Below are positions 32,700 to 44,500 of a stretch of 46,044 nt of DNA, one piece after another. This stretch comes from Rhizopus sp. PT2906 (taxonomy: Eukaryota; Mucoromycota; Mucoromycetes; Mucorales; Rhizopodaceae), in NCBI GenBank assembly GCA_025529335.1, contig JAMYHX010000349.1:1-46044 (forward strand). The letters are read 5' to 3'. A program made the translations under genes and the position numbers. The number at the start of each line of letters is the position of its first letter. Position 1 is the first letter of the stretch. The notes beneath the pieces are model-generated. The model had not been told where the DNA came from, made no database searches, and worked only from the letters and a program-made list of their open reading frames with translations.

Positions 32700-32743
<44 letters not shown>

Positions 32744-33416
32744 TTACTTTATCATGTCATTATAAGCTTCTCTAAACAGCCTGTTTTTTAATATAGCGTG
32801 ACCCTTGAGCTATACATATATAAATATAGATATATTTGTAGGATCAGTAAAGGGATTCAGCGTGTTCAAATTTTTACTTACTTTTGAAGTATAATTGCTT
32901 GTGAGCTGCTTAAATTGATTTAAATCAGTACCGATATCAATTTGATTACAATTTAATAATATGTGCAATAGTCCATGGAGGAGATAAGCCTCGCTATACA
33001 TCTAATGAAGATCTTGTTATTTTTTATTTCTATCGACACAATAAACATACTTGATTTGCAAAGAATAAATTGTAATCGTCTCTATTTGATTGTTCACTTT
33101 TTGATATGATTGTGTCTGCATTGTGCTTTATCAACATCATAAATCCGTATATGGGTCTATGTTACAGTTATCACCTATTTAAATATCATTCTTTTCCAAC
33201 AAACACTTGCCTCAGGTTGAATAGATGATCACCCAAGTTCACTTTTTGAACCTCAACATTTTGAACTCCTATTTTCAGGCAGAACTGTGTCAGTGTGCCT
33301 GAAAGTTAAAACAGAATGAGTAATGTTCATGAGCAACAAAAAGTTTGAAATGTACCTTCATCAGAGTCAATATACCTCCACAAGCGAGCCTCGGCTGAAG
33401 GAGTATCTTCCGACAT
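31854..33416 (-). CDS. UCH37/UCHL5-like protein with catalytic Cys replaced by Tyr
   Basis: Eight exons: complement(join(31854..32159, 32218..32410, 32464..32643, 32748..32809, 32882..33001, 33051..33156, 33211..33298, 33356..33416)), 371 aa. All phases fit. UCH37 is the deubiquitinase of the 26S proteasome (via Rpn13) and of INO80. The fold is clear: PIYGFMMLIKH, FFANQ, LLNCNQIDIG, a KGHAILKN loop, TYHSVSYV, LWELDAL, IWAVIESRK, and the C-terminal KEKTP-like tail motif NYIRKRHNYIPFIQ of the ULD region. The oxyanion Gln (85), His160 and Asp175 are kept, matching Q82, H164 and D179 of human UCHL5. But the residue aligned without gaps to Cys88 is Tyr91 (codon at 32984-32986), in NQMYSEAYLLHGLLHILLNC. 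Intron 2 uses a GC donor (GCAAGT). It is therefore probably an inactive pseudoenzyme keeping a structural role. Confidence 0.88.
32689..32742. repeat. TA/TACA microsatellite in an intron
   Basis: The intron between exons 5 and 6 of the UCH-like gene (32644-32747) contains a compound (TA)n(TACA)n(TA)n run. It accounts for the intron being 104 bp, about twice the local norm. Splice signals at both ends are intact. Confidence 0.85.
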
Positions 33417-34271
33417 GCTTGCAGAAAAGGAAAAAGTAAAAGAAAAAAACAAAAAGAGAGAGAGAGAGAAATACAAACAAAAGAACACACACACACAAAT
33501 CATAAATAATCGATGACGCATAAACACCCGTGCTTGCATTTTTTTGATCTACCAAGGAAGTAGAAAGGGGATCACAGGGTTTCATACAGATTGTCGGTAC
33601 CGTATACTTTGGCGTCCCTTTTTTTTTTTTTTCCCTTTTTGCTTCTGTCTATCTATTCCAAATTTAAGGAAAAAGGGAGATGCATCCTTGTACTTGAAGC
33701 TCCTAGTCTAGACTTATGCACGAGTCAACTAGGAGAAGAAGAAAGAAACAAATATTAAGAACTGTTTGAATACTAATACAGCGTCGAACGTTCTGATAGA
33801 GTTTGACTATGGCTGCATGTGAAGCAATGTACATTTCAGATGATGTGCATATTTCATGCATCAACTACTTTAACCAACTTTGCTTAAGGAGTGTATTATC
33901 TTTGAATGATGATCGATATATATTTGCAATGTGTTGCTTGTTTAAAGCCTTTTTATCATCTCTATCGCAATATTTAAACAAGACAAAGTCAAATACAGAA
34001 ACTGTATTTAAAACCATAAAGACGCTTCAATGAACTGCTTTAGAATCCTTTTGAATAATCACACAGAAGTAGCTTAAAGTACAATACTTGGCGTATCCTA
34101 AAAGAAGTAAGAGAACGCATGCGTCAAAATAAACACGCTCTAGTCTTTAATGTTTTATAATGAATAAAATTTGATGACGCTTTTGCTAGGGTTTCAGTGT
34201 AAAATGTCTCAAAATTCATGACATTTAAAAGAATAATTTATTCCATTTTCTACTTTCTATTTTCTATAAAA
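33417..34271. other. Divergent promoter region, UCH-like / Hal4-like kinase
   Basis: 855 bp between divergent start codons. It contains GA- and CA-rich stretches (33456-33498), a T run at 33618-33632, and AT-rich sequence. A 74-codon ATG frame at 33809-34033 has no motif or splice context and is not called as a gene. Confidence 0.4.
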
Positions 34272-35648
34272 ATGAAAAATACAGAAACTAGTTTACAAAA
34301 ACTAGATAAAAGAGCTGCCGAAGCTTTTCCTATGTCGGGTAAATTGTTTTGAAAGTGTAGATCAACTCCACATGACTAACATGCTTCAAAATAACGCGTC
34401 AAAAGCATCTTCCAATGTGACATCGGGAGAAAAGAAGGATAGTACTATCCAAAGTATTTCTTCTCCTGCCATCCATGTGAGCCCAAGAGATATTCTTAAC
34501 GAAATCACTACGTTGGTTGCTCGCAATCAAAAGAAGAATATGGTTATGCTGTTCTTGATGCAATTATTTCAAAAGACACGAAAAGATACAATAGGGTTTG
34601 ACGATGATCAAATTGACCAGAAATTGATTTACGAGCAGCTTCAGAAGGCCGATATATCAAGAGAATTTTTACTCAACTTGGATATTCTTTTTGAAACAAG
34701 CGGCAAGTACAAAAGTAACAGTTGATTAATTAAAAATGTTTATGATTTTGTGTAGAAGACAAGTTGGGTCGCGGTGGTGGTGGTAGTGTCAAGGCGATTC
34801 GAATGTTTGGCATACAAAAACCTTATGCGGTTAAAAGGTTTCGGAAGCGAAAACAAGGAGAAAGCAAAGAGCGCTACTTTGAAAAAATTTGCAATGAGTT
34901 CCGTATTGGAAGATTGTGTTGCCATGATAATGTGATTCAAGTGCTTGATCTAATAGAGATTGATCAGACATTATATCAGATCATGGAGTATATACCATAT
35001 AGCTTGCATGCATCCATAGTGAGTGGTAAAATGACAACCGAGGAAATCAACTGTTGCTGGCGTCAGCTGCTCCAAGGCCTTCAGTACTTGCACTCAATAG
35101 GCATTGCTCATAGAGATATTAAGATGGATAATCTAGTAATAGATGAAAAGGGAGTTGTCAAACTTGTAGATTTTGGTTGCGCTGTTCCTTTCAAAATTCC
35201 CAAGAAACCAAACGTTTACATGTCTTCAGGTAATACCTTATCAGTATTTTCCCCCATTTTCTTAACCATTTTCATGTAAAAAGGCGTGTCTGGTTCTAAC
35301 CCCTATATTCCTCCTGAGCAATTTGCAAATGCTTATTACAACCCATGTCAAGGAGATATATGGTCTTCTGCAATCGTCTATGTTACTATGGTGACTCATA
35401 AGTTTCCTTGGACTGTTGCTCGCCCTGAAGAGGACTTGTCTTATGCACGTTACTTGCGTGAAAACGGTAAACATGTATTTGTAAAAGCCTTGACAGATAA
35501 CTCAAAGTCTATAATATTGAAAATGTTGCGACCGGATCCCGAAAAAAGGTGTACCCTCAAAGACGTTATGAAGGATTCCTGGGTTTGCAGTATCGATACA
35601 TGTACTCGCCATAAGCAAGCTTCCAGTCATACGCATAATCTGCTCTAA
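34272..35648 (+). CDS. Hal4/Npr1-family (fungal-specific) Ser/Thr kinase
   Basis: Four exons, join(34272..34338, 34406..34702, 34756..35229, 35284..35648), give about 400 aa. Fungal Hal4/Hal5/Npr1 kinases stabilise plasma-membrane nutrient and potassium transporters. Family features are the loop LGRGGGGSVKAI, YAVKRFRKRKQGESKERYFEKI followed by NEFRIGRLCCHDNVI, HRDIKMDN, DFG in KLVDFGCAV, the PYIPPEQ end of the activation segment, and RPDPEKRCTLKDVMKDSW at the C-terminus. The N-terminal 120 residues are polar and not conserved. Intron 1 (67 bp) has a clear TGACTAAC branch site. For intron 2 two donors are possible: GCAAGT at 34703 (53-bp GC-AG intron, preferred because of length) or GTAACA at 34715 (41 bp); both keep the frame and differ by four residues just before the glycine loop. 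Confidence 0.85.
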
Positions 35649-38208
35649 AGAATTAATAAATAGAATATCTAGATCATTAATCTTGCCATTATTACTTTTT
35701 CCTTAAAACAAGGAGCATAAAAGAAATGCTTATGGGAAACAACCAAGAGATACAAAAAGTATGGTGTAAATGGTGAATGGAGGGAGGTTGCTAAGAGGGG
35801 AAACGAAAAGGCCGAACGTAAAGCATGTGTGCTTAGAGGTTGTGACACTGTGGGGTGAAGTGATCCAGAGAAGCAAATTGAGAGTATATCCTATGGGATA
35901 GACTATGATTATTGCCTGAGATATGCTAATTCAAATGAAACGAGGAATTGCTCCTCACTTATAAAGAGACGTCGATGAATAGTACGATCCTTGCTGCATA
36001 TGCGGCCTTGCAGCCAATTAGGTAGTCATTCCCATCTGTCAGCTAATGATGCAACTGCGATAAGCGCGTGCCGTTAGAGTGTTGATAATCAAATAAACTG
36101 AGAGAGAAAATTGATAGACTTTGACGAACAAGTGATAGATAAAAGACACAAAACAGCAGTAGTGCGTCTATGCTCTTTTCGTAGGTGTTTGTGGAGAACT
36201 TTAACAGCACCAATAATCTTGTTACGGTCGTCGTAACATATTAGAACAGTCTTGAGTACGGGATCAAGCAGGAGACTCAGCGATTGGAGTATATAGCCAC
36301 GATGTAGAGTAACGGCACGAATGAAGCACTAAATAATCAACACGTCAGTTGGCTTGTAAATCCATGGGATAGTAAAAGTCAAACTTAGTATTCTAGTGGA
36401 AAAGGAGAGATGGTCATCCGCTATTGCTTATTAGAAGAGATCATGTAAATGGTTATAGCCAAACTGTATGCGGACTTTGATCAAATGAAAACTAGTATAG
36501 GTTTGAAATGAAGAACAGACTAGACAATGTGCATCATATCGTTTAACCTCAGCCATACTAACCTTGACACTTCAAGATCCAAGAGAAACTGAGGACCTGC
36601 CATATTTAGTAAGGCTTTTGAAAAGTACAGAAATATAAACGAATTTTACAATTTGAGAAGTGACATAAGGCAATCTAAACATTTAGTCGAAAGCTTCCTG
36701 CGGGGAAAATATGAACGCCGCACATTTGAGGGGAGATCTCCCTGTAGTCCGGTTATGGAAATCTCGATCTGCAGCAGTGAGCGCCATGTTGCTTCTTATA
36801 CAAATCAAAATGGCCAAACCATCTGTAGCAAACAGCGAATTGGTAGTAGCAAGGGCAATGGAGACAAACTTAATATGAATAGTAAAGCAAGTCAATAAAG
36901 AGTTTGGGGCATATCATTGACTTATTCGTATGATTTATGTAATAGCCGTTTGATGTCATAAAGAGTTGTTTAATGTTGATCCAAAGTACATATTAAATGA
37001 CCCATTCATGCTCATCTACTTGTATATGTCCATATTCTTCTACCCGCCTGTTTTAAACTGTTCTTGCCCTGCTTAATGTTGAATAAACTATTTGTACCTG
37101 CAGTTTTGCAAAAGAGAAGACAGTGCAGTACCACCGTCGATACTTTACCAAAAGAAGAAGAATGTGGATTTTAACGTCCTCAAATCAGTCTGCATAAAAA
37201 GTATATATCGAGGTATTTTGAGATTTTGCTGTTACAGTAAATATGTTTCATGCTCTTTCTATTTTCTATTTTATATAATAGTATCAATAATCTCTTTGTA
37301 AAGTCCTTAAAAAGCATATCCTTTGAATGATTTCTAGCAAATGTTATGATCCATCATGCTGATTACCTAATGCGGAATTTTAAAGAACAATGAGAACTTC
37401 CCCTTCGGCTTAAATTTGAGGCGAGTTACGACTGTATAAATTTGGAAAGGGCCATGCAATAGACGGAATTTCAAATTTTTCAGGCCCAAGGTCACACAAA
37501 CGGATAAGATAGTGTAAATGACCGTCATGACGCATAGAAAAGTAATGTGCACTGCCGATCAATATTTGGTAATACTCAATAAAGCTGTAAGATGATTACA
37601 AAGCATCTATTAGTACAAGGTGTTGTGATATCAAAAATTTTCGAAACTTACAACTTATTCTTTATATTTTGAACGCGTAAATACAATATTTACGTTTGAA
37701 GGCTATTTAAACGGAAGTTAAAATATAAAACTGGGCTAAACTATAATCCAATTTTGGTTGGTTGAAATGACATTGATTTTTCATGGCCCGGACGGTCTTT
37801 TTATACTTTTTACTTGGCCCTGTTACTTTTCTTGATTATATCATCATAAAATCAGGGCCATGAAAAAATGTATGCATATCTACAGAAACGATTGCTATGC
37901 ATAAACAAATGATAAAAAGATTCCTTGACTACTATTACTATGACTACCATATACATAGTTTCGCCAACTTACAACTACAATAGCTGACTCCACTTTAATT
38001 TCATGTGAATTACATAAATAATATCTCTTTTGCACATGGATAATTTTTTTTTCTGTGTAGCCTTTACTTAATTTGGCAACGACAGTAAAAAATAAAAAGT
38101 TCAAAAATATTTTTCGCTTTCTTTTTTCCTTTAGGCTCTTTTCTTACTACTCCCCCCTCTCTACATTAATACCTCCTTTACTTTAACTAAAAAGAGCTAA
38201 AGTAGATA
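35649..38208. other. Long intergenic region with inverted repeats
   Basis: 2.56 kb, the largest gene-free stretch here. I find no recognisable coding region; open frames at 36653-36898 (plus) and 36683-36895 (minus) carry no known motif. The right part (37377-37870) has repeated GGGCCATG/CATGGCCC-type motifs, including the inverted repeat at 37777-37867. The last 150 bp are T/C-rich (TTTCCTTTAGGCTC..., CCCCCCTCTCT) and probably form the aconitase promoter and leader. Confidence 0.45.
37777..37867. repeat. Short inverted repeat (13-bp perfect arms)
   Basis: TTTTTCATGGCCC (37777-37789) is exactly inverted as GGGCCATGAAAAA at 37855-37867, with a 65-bp spacer that contains another GGCCCTG. Related GGGCCATG and TTTTTCAGGCCC motifs occur at about 37450-37492. 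This may be a small inverted-repeat element or a hairpin; no coding capacity. Confidence 0.6.
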
Positions 38209-40686
38209 ATGTTGTCTTCAAGCCATATTATCAGAGCTGCCAAGGTACAATAGCAACATTACAATTAGAACTCATCACTCATTATTTCTCGCTTAGGCTG
38301 TTGCCCCTGCTGTCAAGATCCATGCCCGTACCTATGCTAAGGCTAGCACCAACTGGGCTGCCCAAAAGGTTTCCATGTCCAATCTCGAAAAGGATAAATA
38401 TATCAACTACCAAAGAATCGAAGACAACCTCGAAGTTGTTCGTAGAAGGTGAGCGAAAAATTTTTTATATTCGGAGTGCAAGGAAGCTAAACAAGTATTT
38501 TCTATAGATTAAACCGTCCTTTGACTCTCTCTGAAAAGGTTGTCTACGGTCACTTGGATGATGCCGAAAACCAAGACATTGTCCGTGGTAAGTCCTACCT
38601 TAAGCTTCGCCCTGATCGTGTTGCCTGTCAAGACGCTACCGCTCAAATGGCTCTCCTTCAATTCATGTCTGCTGGCCTCCCTAACGTTGCTGTCCCTACC
38701 ACTGTTCACTGTGATCACTTGATTGAAGCTCAAGTTGGTGGTGCTAAGGACTTGGCTCGTGCCATTGACATCAACAAGGAAGTCTATGACTTCTTGGCTA
38801 CTGCTACCGCCAAGTACAACATCGGTTTCTGGAGACCTGGTTCCGGTATTATTCACCAAATCATTCTCGAAAACTATGCTTTCCCCGGTGGTCTTATGAT
38901 CGGTACCGACTCCCACACTCCTAACGCTGGTGGTCTTGGTATGGTCGCTATTGGTGTTGGTGGTGCTGATGCCGTTGATGTCATGGCTGGTGTTCCTTGG
39001 GAACTCAAGTGCCCCAAGACCATTGGTGTCAAGCTTCACGGTAAGCTCAATGGCTGGACCTCCCCCAAGGATGTTATCCTTAAGGTTGCTGGTATCTTGA
39101 CTGTCAAGGGTGGTACTGGTGCCATTGTCGAATACCTTGGTGAAGGTGTTGACTCTATCTCTTGTACTGGTATGGCTACCATCTGTAACATGGGTGCTGA
39201 AATTGGTGCCACTACTTCCATGTTCCCCTTCAACAGCCGTATGGGTGACTATCTCCGTGCCACTAACCGTGCTGCCATCGCCGATTACGCTCAACAATTC
39301 TCTCATAACCTCCGTGCCGATGAAGGTGCTCAATATGACGAATTGATTGAAATCGACCTTGACAAGCTCGAACCTCACATCAACGGTCCTTTCACTCCCG
39401 ATTTGGCCACTCCTCTTTCCAAATTCAAGGAAACTGCCAAGGCTAACGGTTGGCCCGAAGAACTCAAGGTTGGTTTGATCGGTTCTTGTACCAACTCCTC
39501 TTACGAAGACATGGCTCGTTCCGCTTCTCTTGTTAAGCAAGCCTCCGATCACGGCCTCAAGGTCAAGTCCAAGTTCACCATCACCCCTGGTTCCGAACAA
39601 ATTCGTGCCACCATCGAACGTGACGGTATTATGGACATTCTTACCAATGCTGGTGGTGTTGTCCTTGCCAACGCCTGTGGTCCTTGTATTGGTCAATGGG
39701 ACCGTCAAGACATCAAGAAGGGTGACAAGAACTCCATCATCACCTCCTACAACCGTAACTTCACCGGTCGTAACGACGGTAACCCTGCTACCCACGCTTT
39801 CGTCGCTTCTCCTGAAATCGTCACTGCCTTGGCTATTGCTGGTGACATGACCTTCAACCCCATCACTGATACCCTCACTGGTGCCGATGGTAAGCCCTTC
39901 AAGCTTGATCCTCCCAACGGTAACGAATTGCCTCCTCGCGGTTACGATGCTGGTGAAAACACCTACCAAGCTCCTCCTGCCAATGGCGCTGAAGTTCAAG
40001 TCAAGGTCGACCCCAAGTCTACCCGTCTTCAACTTTTGAAGCCCTTCGAAAAGTGGAACGGTCAAGACATCAAGGAAGCTCCTATCTTGATCAAGGTCAA
40101 GGGTAAGTGTACTACCGATCACATCTCTATGGCTGGTCCTTGGTTGAAGTACCGTGGTCACCTTGATAACATCTCCAACAACATGTTGATTGGTGCCGTC
40201 AACGCTGCTAACGACAAGGTCAACTCTGTCTTGAACGTCTTCACCAAGGAATATGCTGGTGTTCCTGAAGTTGCTCGTGACTACAAGAAGAGAGGTGTTA
40301 AGTGGGTTGTTATTGGTGATGAAAACTACGGTGAAGGTTCTTCTCGTGAACACGCTGCTTTGGAACCCCGTCACTTGAACGGTGCTGCCATCATCACCAA
40401 GTCCTTTGCTCGTATCCACGAAACCAACTTGAAGAAGCAAGGTATGCTTCCTCTTACCTTTGCTAACCCTGCTGACTATGACAAGATCGACCCCACCGAC
40501 AAGGTTGACATCATTGGTTTGACCGATTTCCAGGAAGGCAAGCCTTTGACTCTCCGTGTTCACAAGAACAACGGTTCTTCCTTAGATATCACTTTGAACC
40601 ACACTTTCAATGCCGGTCAAATCGAATGGTTCAAGCACGGTAGCTGTCTTAACTACATGAAGGCTCAAGCTGCTGCCTCTCAATAA
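38209..40686 (+). CDS. ACO1: Aconitate hydratase, mitochondrial
   Basis: Three exons, join(38209..38244, 38297..38448, 38508..40686), encode 788 aa, the usual length for mitochondrial aconitase. It interconverts citrate and isocitrate in the TCA cycle using a 4Fe-4S cluster. The N-terminus (MLSSSHIIRAAK...KIHARTYAK) is a typical matrix presequence. The cluster cysteines are in GSCTNSSYEDM (about residue 388) and ACGPCIGQWDR (about 451). Other signatures are GTDSHTPNAGGLGM, the swivel-domain GDENYGEGSSREHAALEPR and FARIHETNLKKQG. Codon use is strongly biased (GGT, GCT, AAG, CTT, AAC) compared with neighbours, indicating high expression. Two short introns (52 and 59 bp) lie in the 5' end only. 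AATAAAG/AATAAAC near 40723-40739 are likely polyadenylation signals. Confidence 0.97.
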
Positions 40687-40933
40687 ATTATTTCAGTTGC
40701 ATATTGTATTTGTTAGATAATGTAATAAAGAGTAAATAAACTACTTTAAGCCTTTTTTATTTTAATTTCCATTCTGTATGCAGAAGCTATGAGCTCTTCA
40801 ACATTAACATCGGCATAAAGTTTATCAGTTTAAATTAATTTAAATTAGTTTAAAGACCGAAAGATGCTTCATGATTAAGACTGCTTTTCTCTTTAACAGC
40901 AACATAAAGTGCCCTATTTAACTGTGTCTCAAA

Positions 40934-41234
40934 AGTAAATGATAGTTGCTAGACGTCGTGAAGGCATTTCGGCAGCACAAATTGCTATTGAGGAAAATAT
41001 TGCAGAAGGGACCGTGCGCCATGTGTACCAAAAGTGGGAAAAAAAAATGGAACTGTAGAGACGAGGCCAAAGTCTGGAAGGCTGCCTATCTTTAACTATA
41101 GGAAAAGGAGAGAGCTGGGAAGAGTTGTACGTGAAAGACCCCATGCTTCACCTAATAAAATTAGGAAATTAATCAGCACAAAAGCTTCTGAGAGTACAGT
41201 TCGCAGTGAACTGAAAAAACTTGATCGTGTGTGA
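40934..41234 (+). pseudogene. Tc1/mariner-type transposase N-terminal relic
   Basis: The first frame (from 40934) reads VARRREGISAAQIAIEENIAEGTVRHVYQKW, the first helix-turn-helix of Tc1-like transposases. After an A run at 41039-41046 the match continues one frame over: NGTVETRPKSGRLP...RRELGRVVRERPHASPNKIRK, the second HTH (paired-like) part, ending at TGA 41232-41234. Thus the frame is broken at the A run, and the whole DDE catalytic domain is absent. No terminal inverted repeats were recognised nearby. It is a dead fragment inserted in the spacer downstream of aconitase. Confidence 0.75.
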
Positions 41235-41503
41235 TTTTGTTGAATAAAAATAACTCAAACATAAAAAAAAAACAAATAGACCAAATGAGCTTTATGTTCT
41301 TTTTATTAACAGAGAAAAGAAAGGAATTGATCTCAAATGTTGTCATGAGGTATTATGTTCATGTCTGAGATAGTTGATTATATTGCGTTGAAGGATATAT
41401 AATCTTTATATACAACAATTATCAAACAATACATATCTTCATTCTATTACTCGCTCTTTTATTAAATATAGTTACAAAATCTAAGATTACGGATTTATAC
41501 AAA

Positions 41504-44500
41504 TTATTTTCGGCCACTTCCTTTCTTTCGCTTGCTTGTTTCAAGATTGGGTGCAGACACTTTGACTTTACTCATCATTGTATTGATATTTTCCATATCA
41601 GCGACACCTTTGATTAGCTCTTTTTCACGAGCAGATGCATCTGATAGGGCAAGGAATACAGATTGTGCTTGTTTAACAGCTAATATAGAGTATGATTAGG
41701 TATGATCCCAAAGTACGGATTTTTTCTTTTCTTTACCTTTTCCACGTTTCAATGAGCCTGGTGTTAACTTTACTTTATATTTATATTTTTGTATAGCTGG
41801 ATAAGGAGCGCAAACAGGTATAGCAAAATGAAGAATATCTTCCGGTAGAGGATTGCCTGTTAGAGAATCCAAAGCAGAGAGATTTGCCTATTTGTTTTTT
41901 GTTTAGTTATTTCAAATGGTATATATAATGCAGCATTACTTACAATTTCATCAGCTTCTAACATAGTAATATTCTCTTCCTTGAGCAACTGTCGAATAAC
42001 ATCACTGTCTTTCTCTTCACCTACTTCCAGTGATCCGTCATTTTCTGCTTCTTCTTCTTTCTGACTCTGTGCTAATCGTGCCTTTTCTTCGGCCTCCTTT
42101 CGAGCGCGTTCTTTCTCCAAGGCTGCCTTTTCTGCCTTTGCCTTTGCCTCACGTTTAGCCTTTTTGCCTTTGGGCTGTGGGCCTTTGTTGGATCCAAGCA
42201 GTTCCATACGAAGTTGTCTTTCTTCCTCATCTTGGTCAGCATATTTTTCCTTGATCTTCTTAGCCTTGCCCTTACGTCCACGCGTAGATGAAGGAGGTGT
42301 AGTCACACTGGGTTTAGCAGGAGCCTGTTGCTTTTGTTTGCCATTATTCTGCTGCTTTTGTTGTTGTTTTTGCTGCTTTAATCTTATTTCTTCGGTTATT
42401 TCTGTTGCATTTTGTTTCTTCATCAAACGTCTTTCTTTAGCGGTAATAAATCTCTTCTTTGCCTGAGCCTTATCACTATCAGGTGCAGATGAAGTCTGGT
42501 ATTCGTCAGAGTCATGGCCGTATTCATCCAGGGCATATTTACTAGCATCAGGGACGTTTTCGTTATTGGATACTGGTAATGATTGGAGTTTGGTGTCAGG
42601 GAAGGCGCTTTCATCATCGCTACTACTGCTGCTGTTGCTGTCATCGCTATCGTCATCATCAGAAGAACCATCTTCTTCGTTGACAGATTTTTCACTGTTG
42701 GATATAGAGATACCTAAAATAAATAAGTTTTTTCTGTGATGCTATAAACACACAATTAATAGTGTACCTGATGACGCGTTAGGTTCTGCTTCTTTAGACT
42801 TTTCAGCAGCATCGGACTTGTCTGTTTCTTCAATACTATCTACCTTGGCAGATTGTTCAGGTTCAAGCACATCATTGTCATATTCAGTGGATAGATCGTT
42901 TTCTTTTGCAGGTTTGACATGATTACCAATAGAGGATTCATCCAGTTTGAATAAATAACCAAAACCGTAGACAAGCTGGACAGGAGGCAAAAAGTTCTTC
43001 TTGCCACGAATCATGAAACTACCCGTCGTCAGATACTCACCAGTAGGTGCAGACTTTGATACTTGATCTGGGTAAACCCAGTAAGCGCTAGTGACAATCT
43101 TGGAATCCCAGGCTTTACTTTGGCAAACAGACATGATACCGGCTTGATAAAGCGTGCTTGGAGGTATGGGTTGACCATTAGCCTGAGGCTTATTCTTGAC
43201 AACCACACTAGCAGCTCCATGAAGGTCAGCGTGAACATAAACATCGTCCTTTGAAAGATAACGTTTAACCAGCATCTCGTTTTGTTGCATATCACGACCG
43301 GCAATGACAAGGTATCCTTCTGTAGATATAAACCACATGAACTTTTCAAACCAAAACGGCTTTCTAATCTTGTTGATTGTGGCAGTAATCTTGGTTTCCT
43401 TGAGATCTTGTCGAATCTTTCGTTCAGCAGATTTTAAAGCTTTAGCGGATGCTTCAATTGTCTTTTCATGTTTTGATGCCGTTGATTTCTTTTGTTCATA
43501 GTATTTTCTAGCATTTGCAAACGCTGTCAAACCAATATCAACATCCACTTTGAATATTTCCTTTGGTTTTTCTTCTTCGTCTTCATCTTCACTCTCTTCA
43601 TGATAATCAGGATCACTAAGATAAGGAGTAAGAATGGATTCAATATTGTCTACTTTTTTTCTTACGTCAGAATCAATGTTATTTGGTTTGTATCCAACTT
43701 TAAAGTATCAATTAGCAAAGCAATAGGGTTGCCTCTTCTCTTCTCTTCTTTGACTAAATCATTCAAATCTTGCCAATCCATTTGACTTGCAACTGCATTT
43801 CGAATAATTGTGATAGCGGCATCAACGTATTGAAGATTGAGTTCAATAAGTTCAGCTTTACGCGTGTTGGTAAGTTGTTGATTAAGCAAACTTTCCACTC
43901 TCTTCTCTTGTTCTTGTTTGACTGCTTCCAATTTCTTTAATGCAGCTTCTTCTTGTTTACGAGTTTTCAGCTCAAGCTTCTGTGCTTCAATAGACGAGAA
44001 GAATTCGTCTACGGCCATATCAAAAGTAGGATACTCTTTGAACTTTCGATGAGTGAATTGCTTGTATAAGAATGGGTGAAATTCATCATAGCTATTCATT
44101 CAATTAGAGCAAAGTCTGGCCAAGCATCATTTCGGCACTTACATTTCCATTGCATCTTCCTTATCATCACTTGGCTTTTTATCATCCATTAGAATAATGT
44201 AACCCCTAGGAACAGCATTTTTCGTTGACTGAATCATATCATCAGCCTTTTTGAATCCCTCAAGTAGCGCATGCATCATGGGTGAGTTTTCAGAAGTATC
44301 AAAATCAGAAGCAACTTTCATGTTTGGATCCAATTCAGATTCCATAATAATATGTTCAACCATAGCAGGGCCATACTCTACTCATGATTAATATCACTTG
44401 TTAACGCTTGAATTGTTGCGCCTACTTACCAAATTTAATGTTGAGTATCTTCTTCAAGTTGTCTTTTGGTCCAGCTGCCGATAACGCTTCCTTCAGCTGA

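Noticed and set aside
33809..34033. A 74-codon ATG frame in the divergent spacer between the UCH-like and Hal4-like genes
   Set aside because: Composition looks random, no domain is recognisable and it is not flanked by plausible splice sites.
34339..34360. A 22-bp in-frame intron in the Hal4-like kinase
   Set aside because: Too short to be spliced; a 67-bp intron to 34405 with a TGACTAAC branch site fits better.
36653..36898. Overlapping open frames on both strands in the long spacer (about 81 and 70 codons)
   Set aside because: No recognisable motif on either strand, and lengths are within the range expected by chance.
38509..40563. A 684-codon open frame antisense to aconitase
   Set aside because: It mirrors the coding strand of a highly codon-biased gene, where strong preference for certain third bases removes antisense stops. 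The predicted protein is low in motif content (many Thr/Val/Gly/Asp) and has no splice or promoter context.
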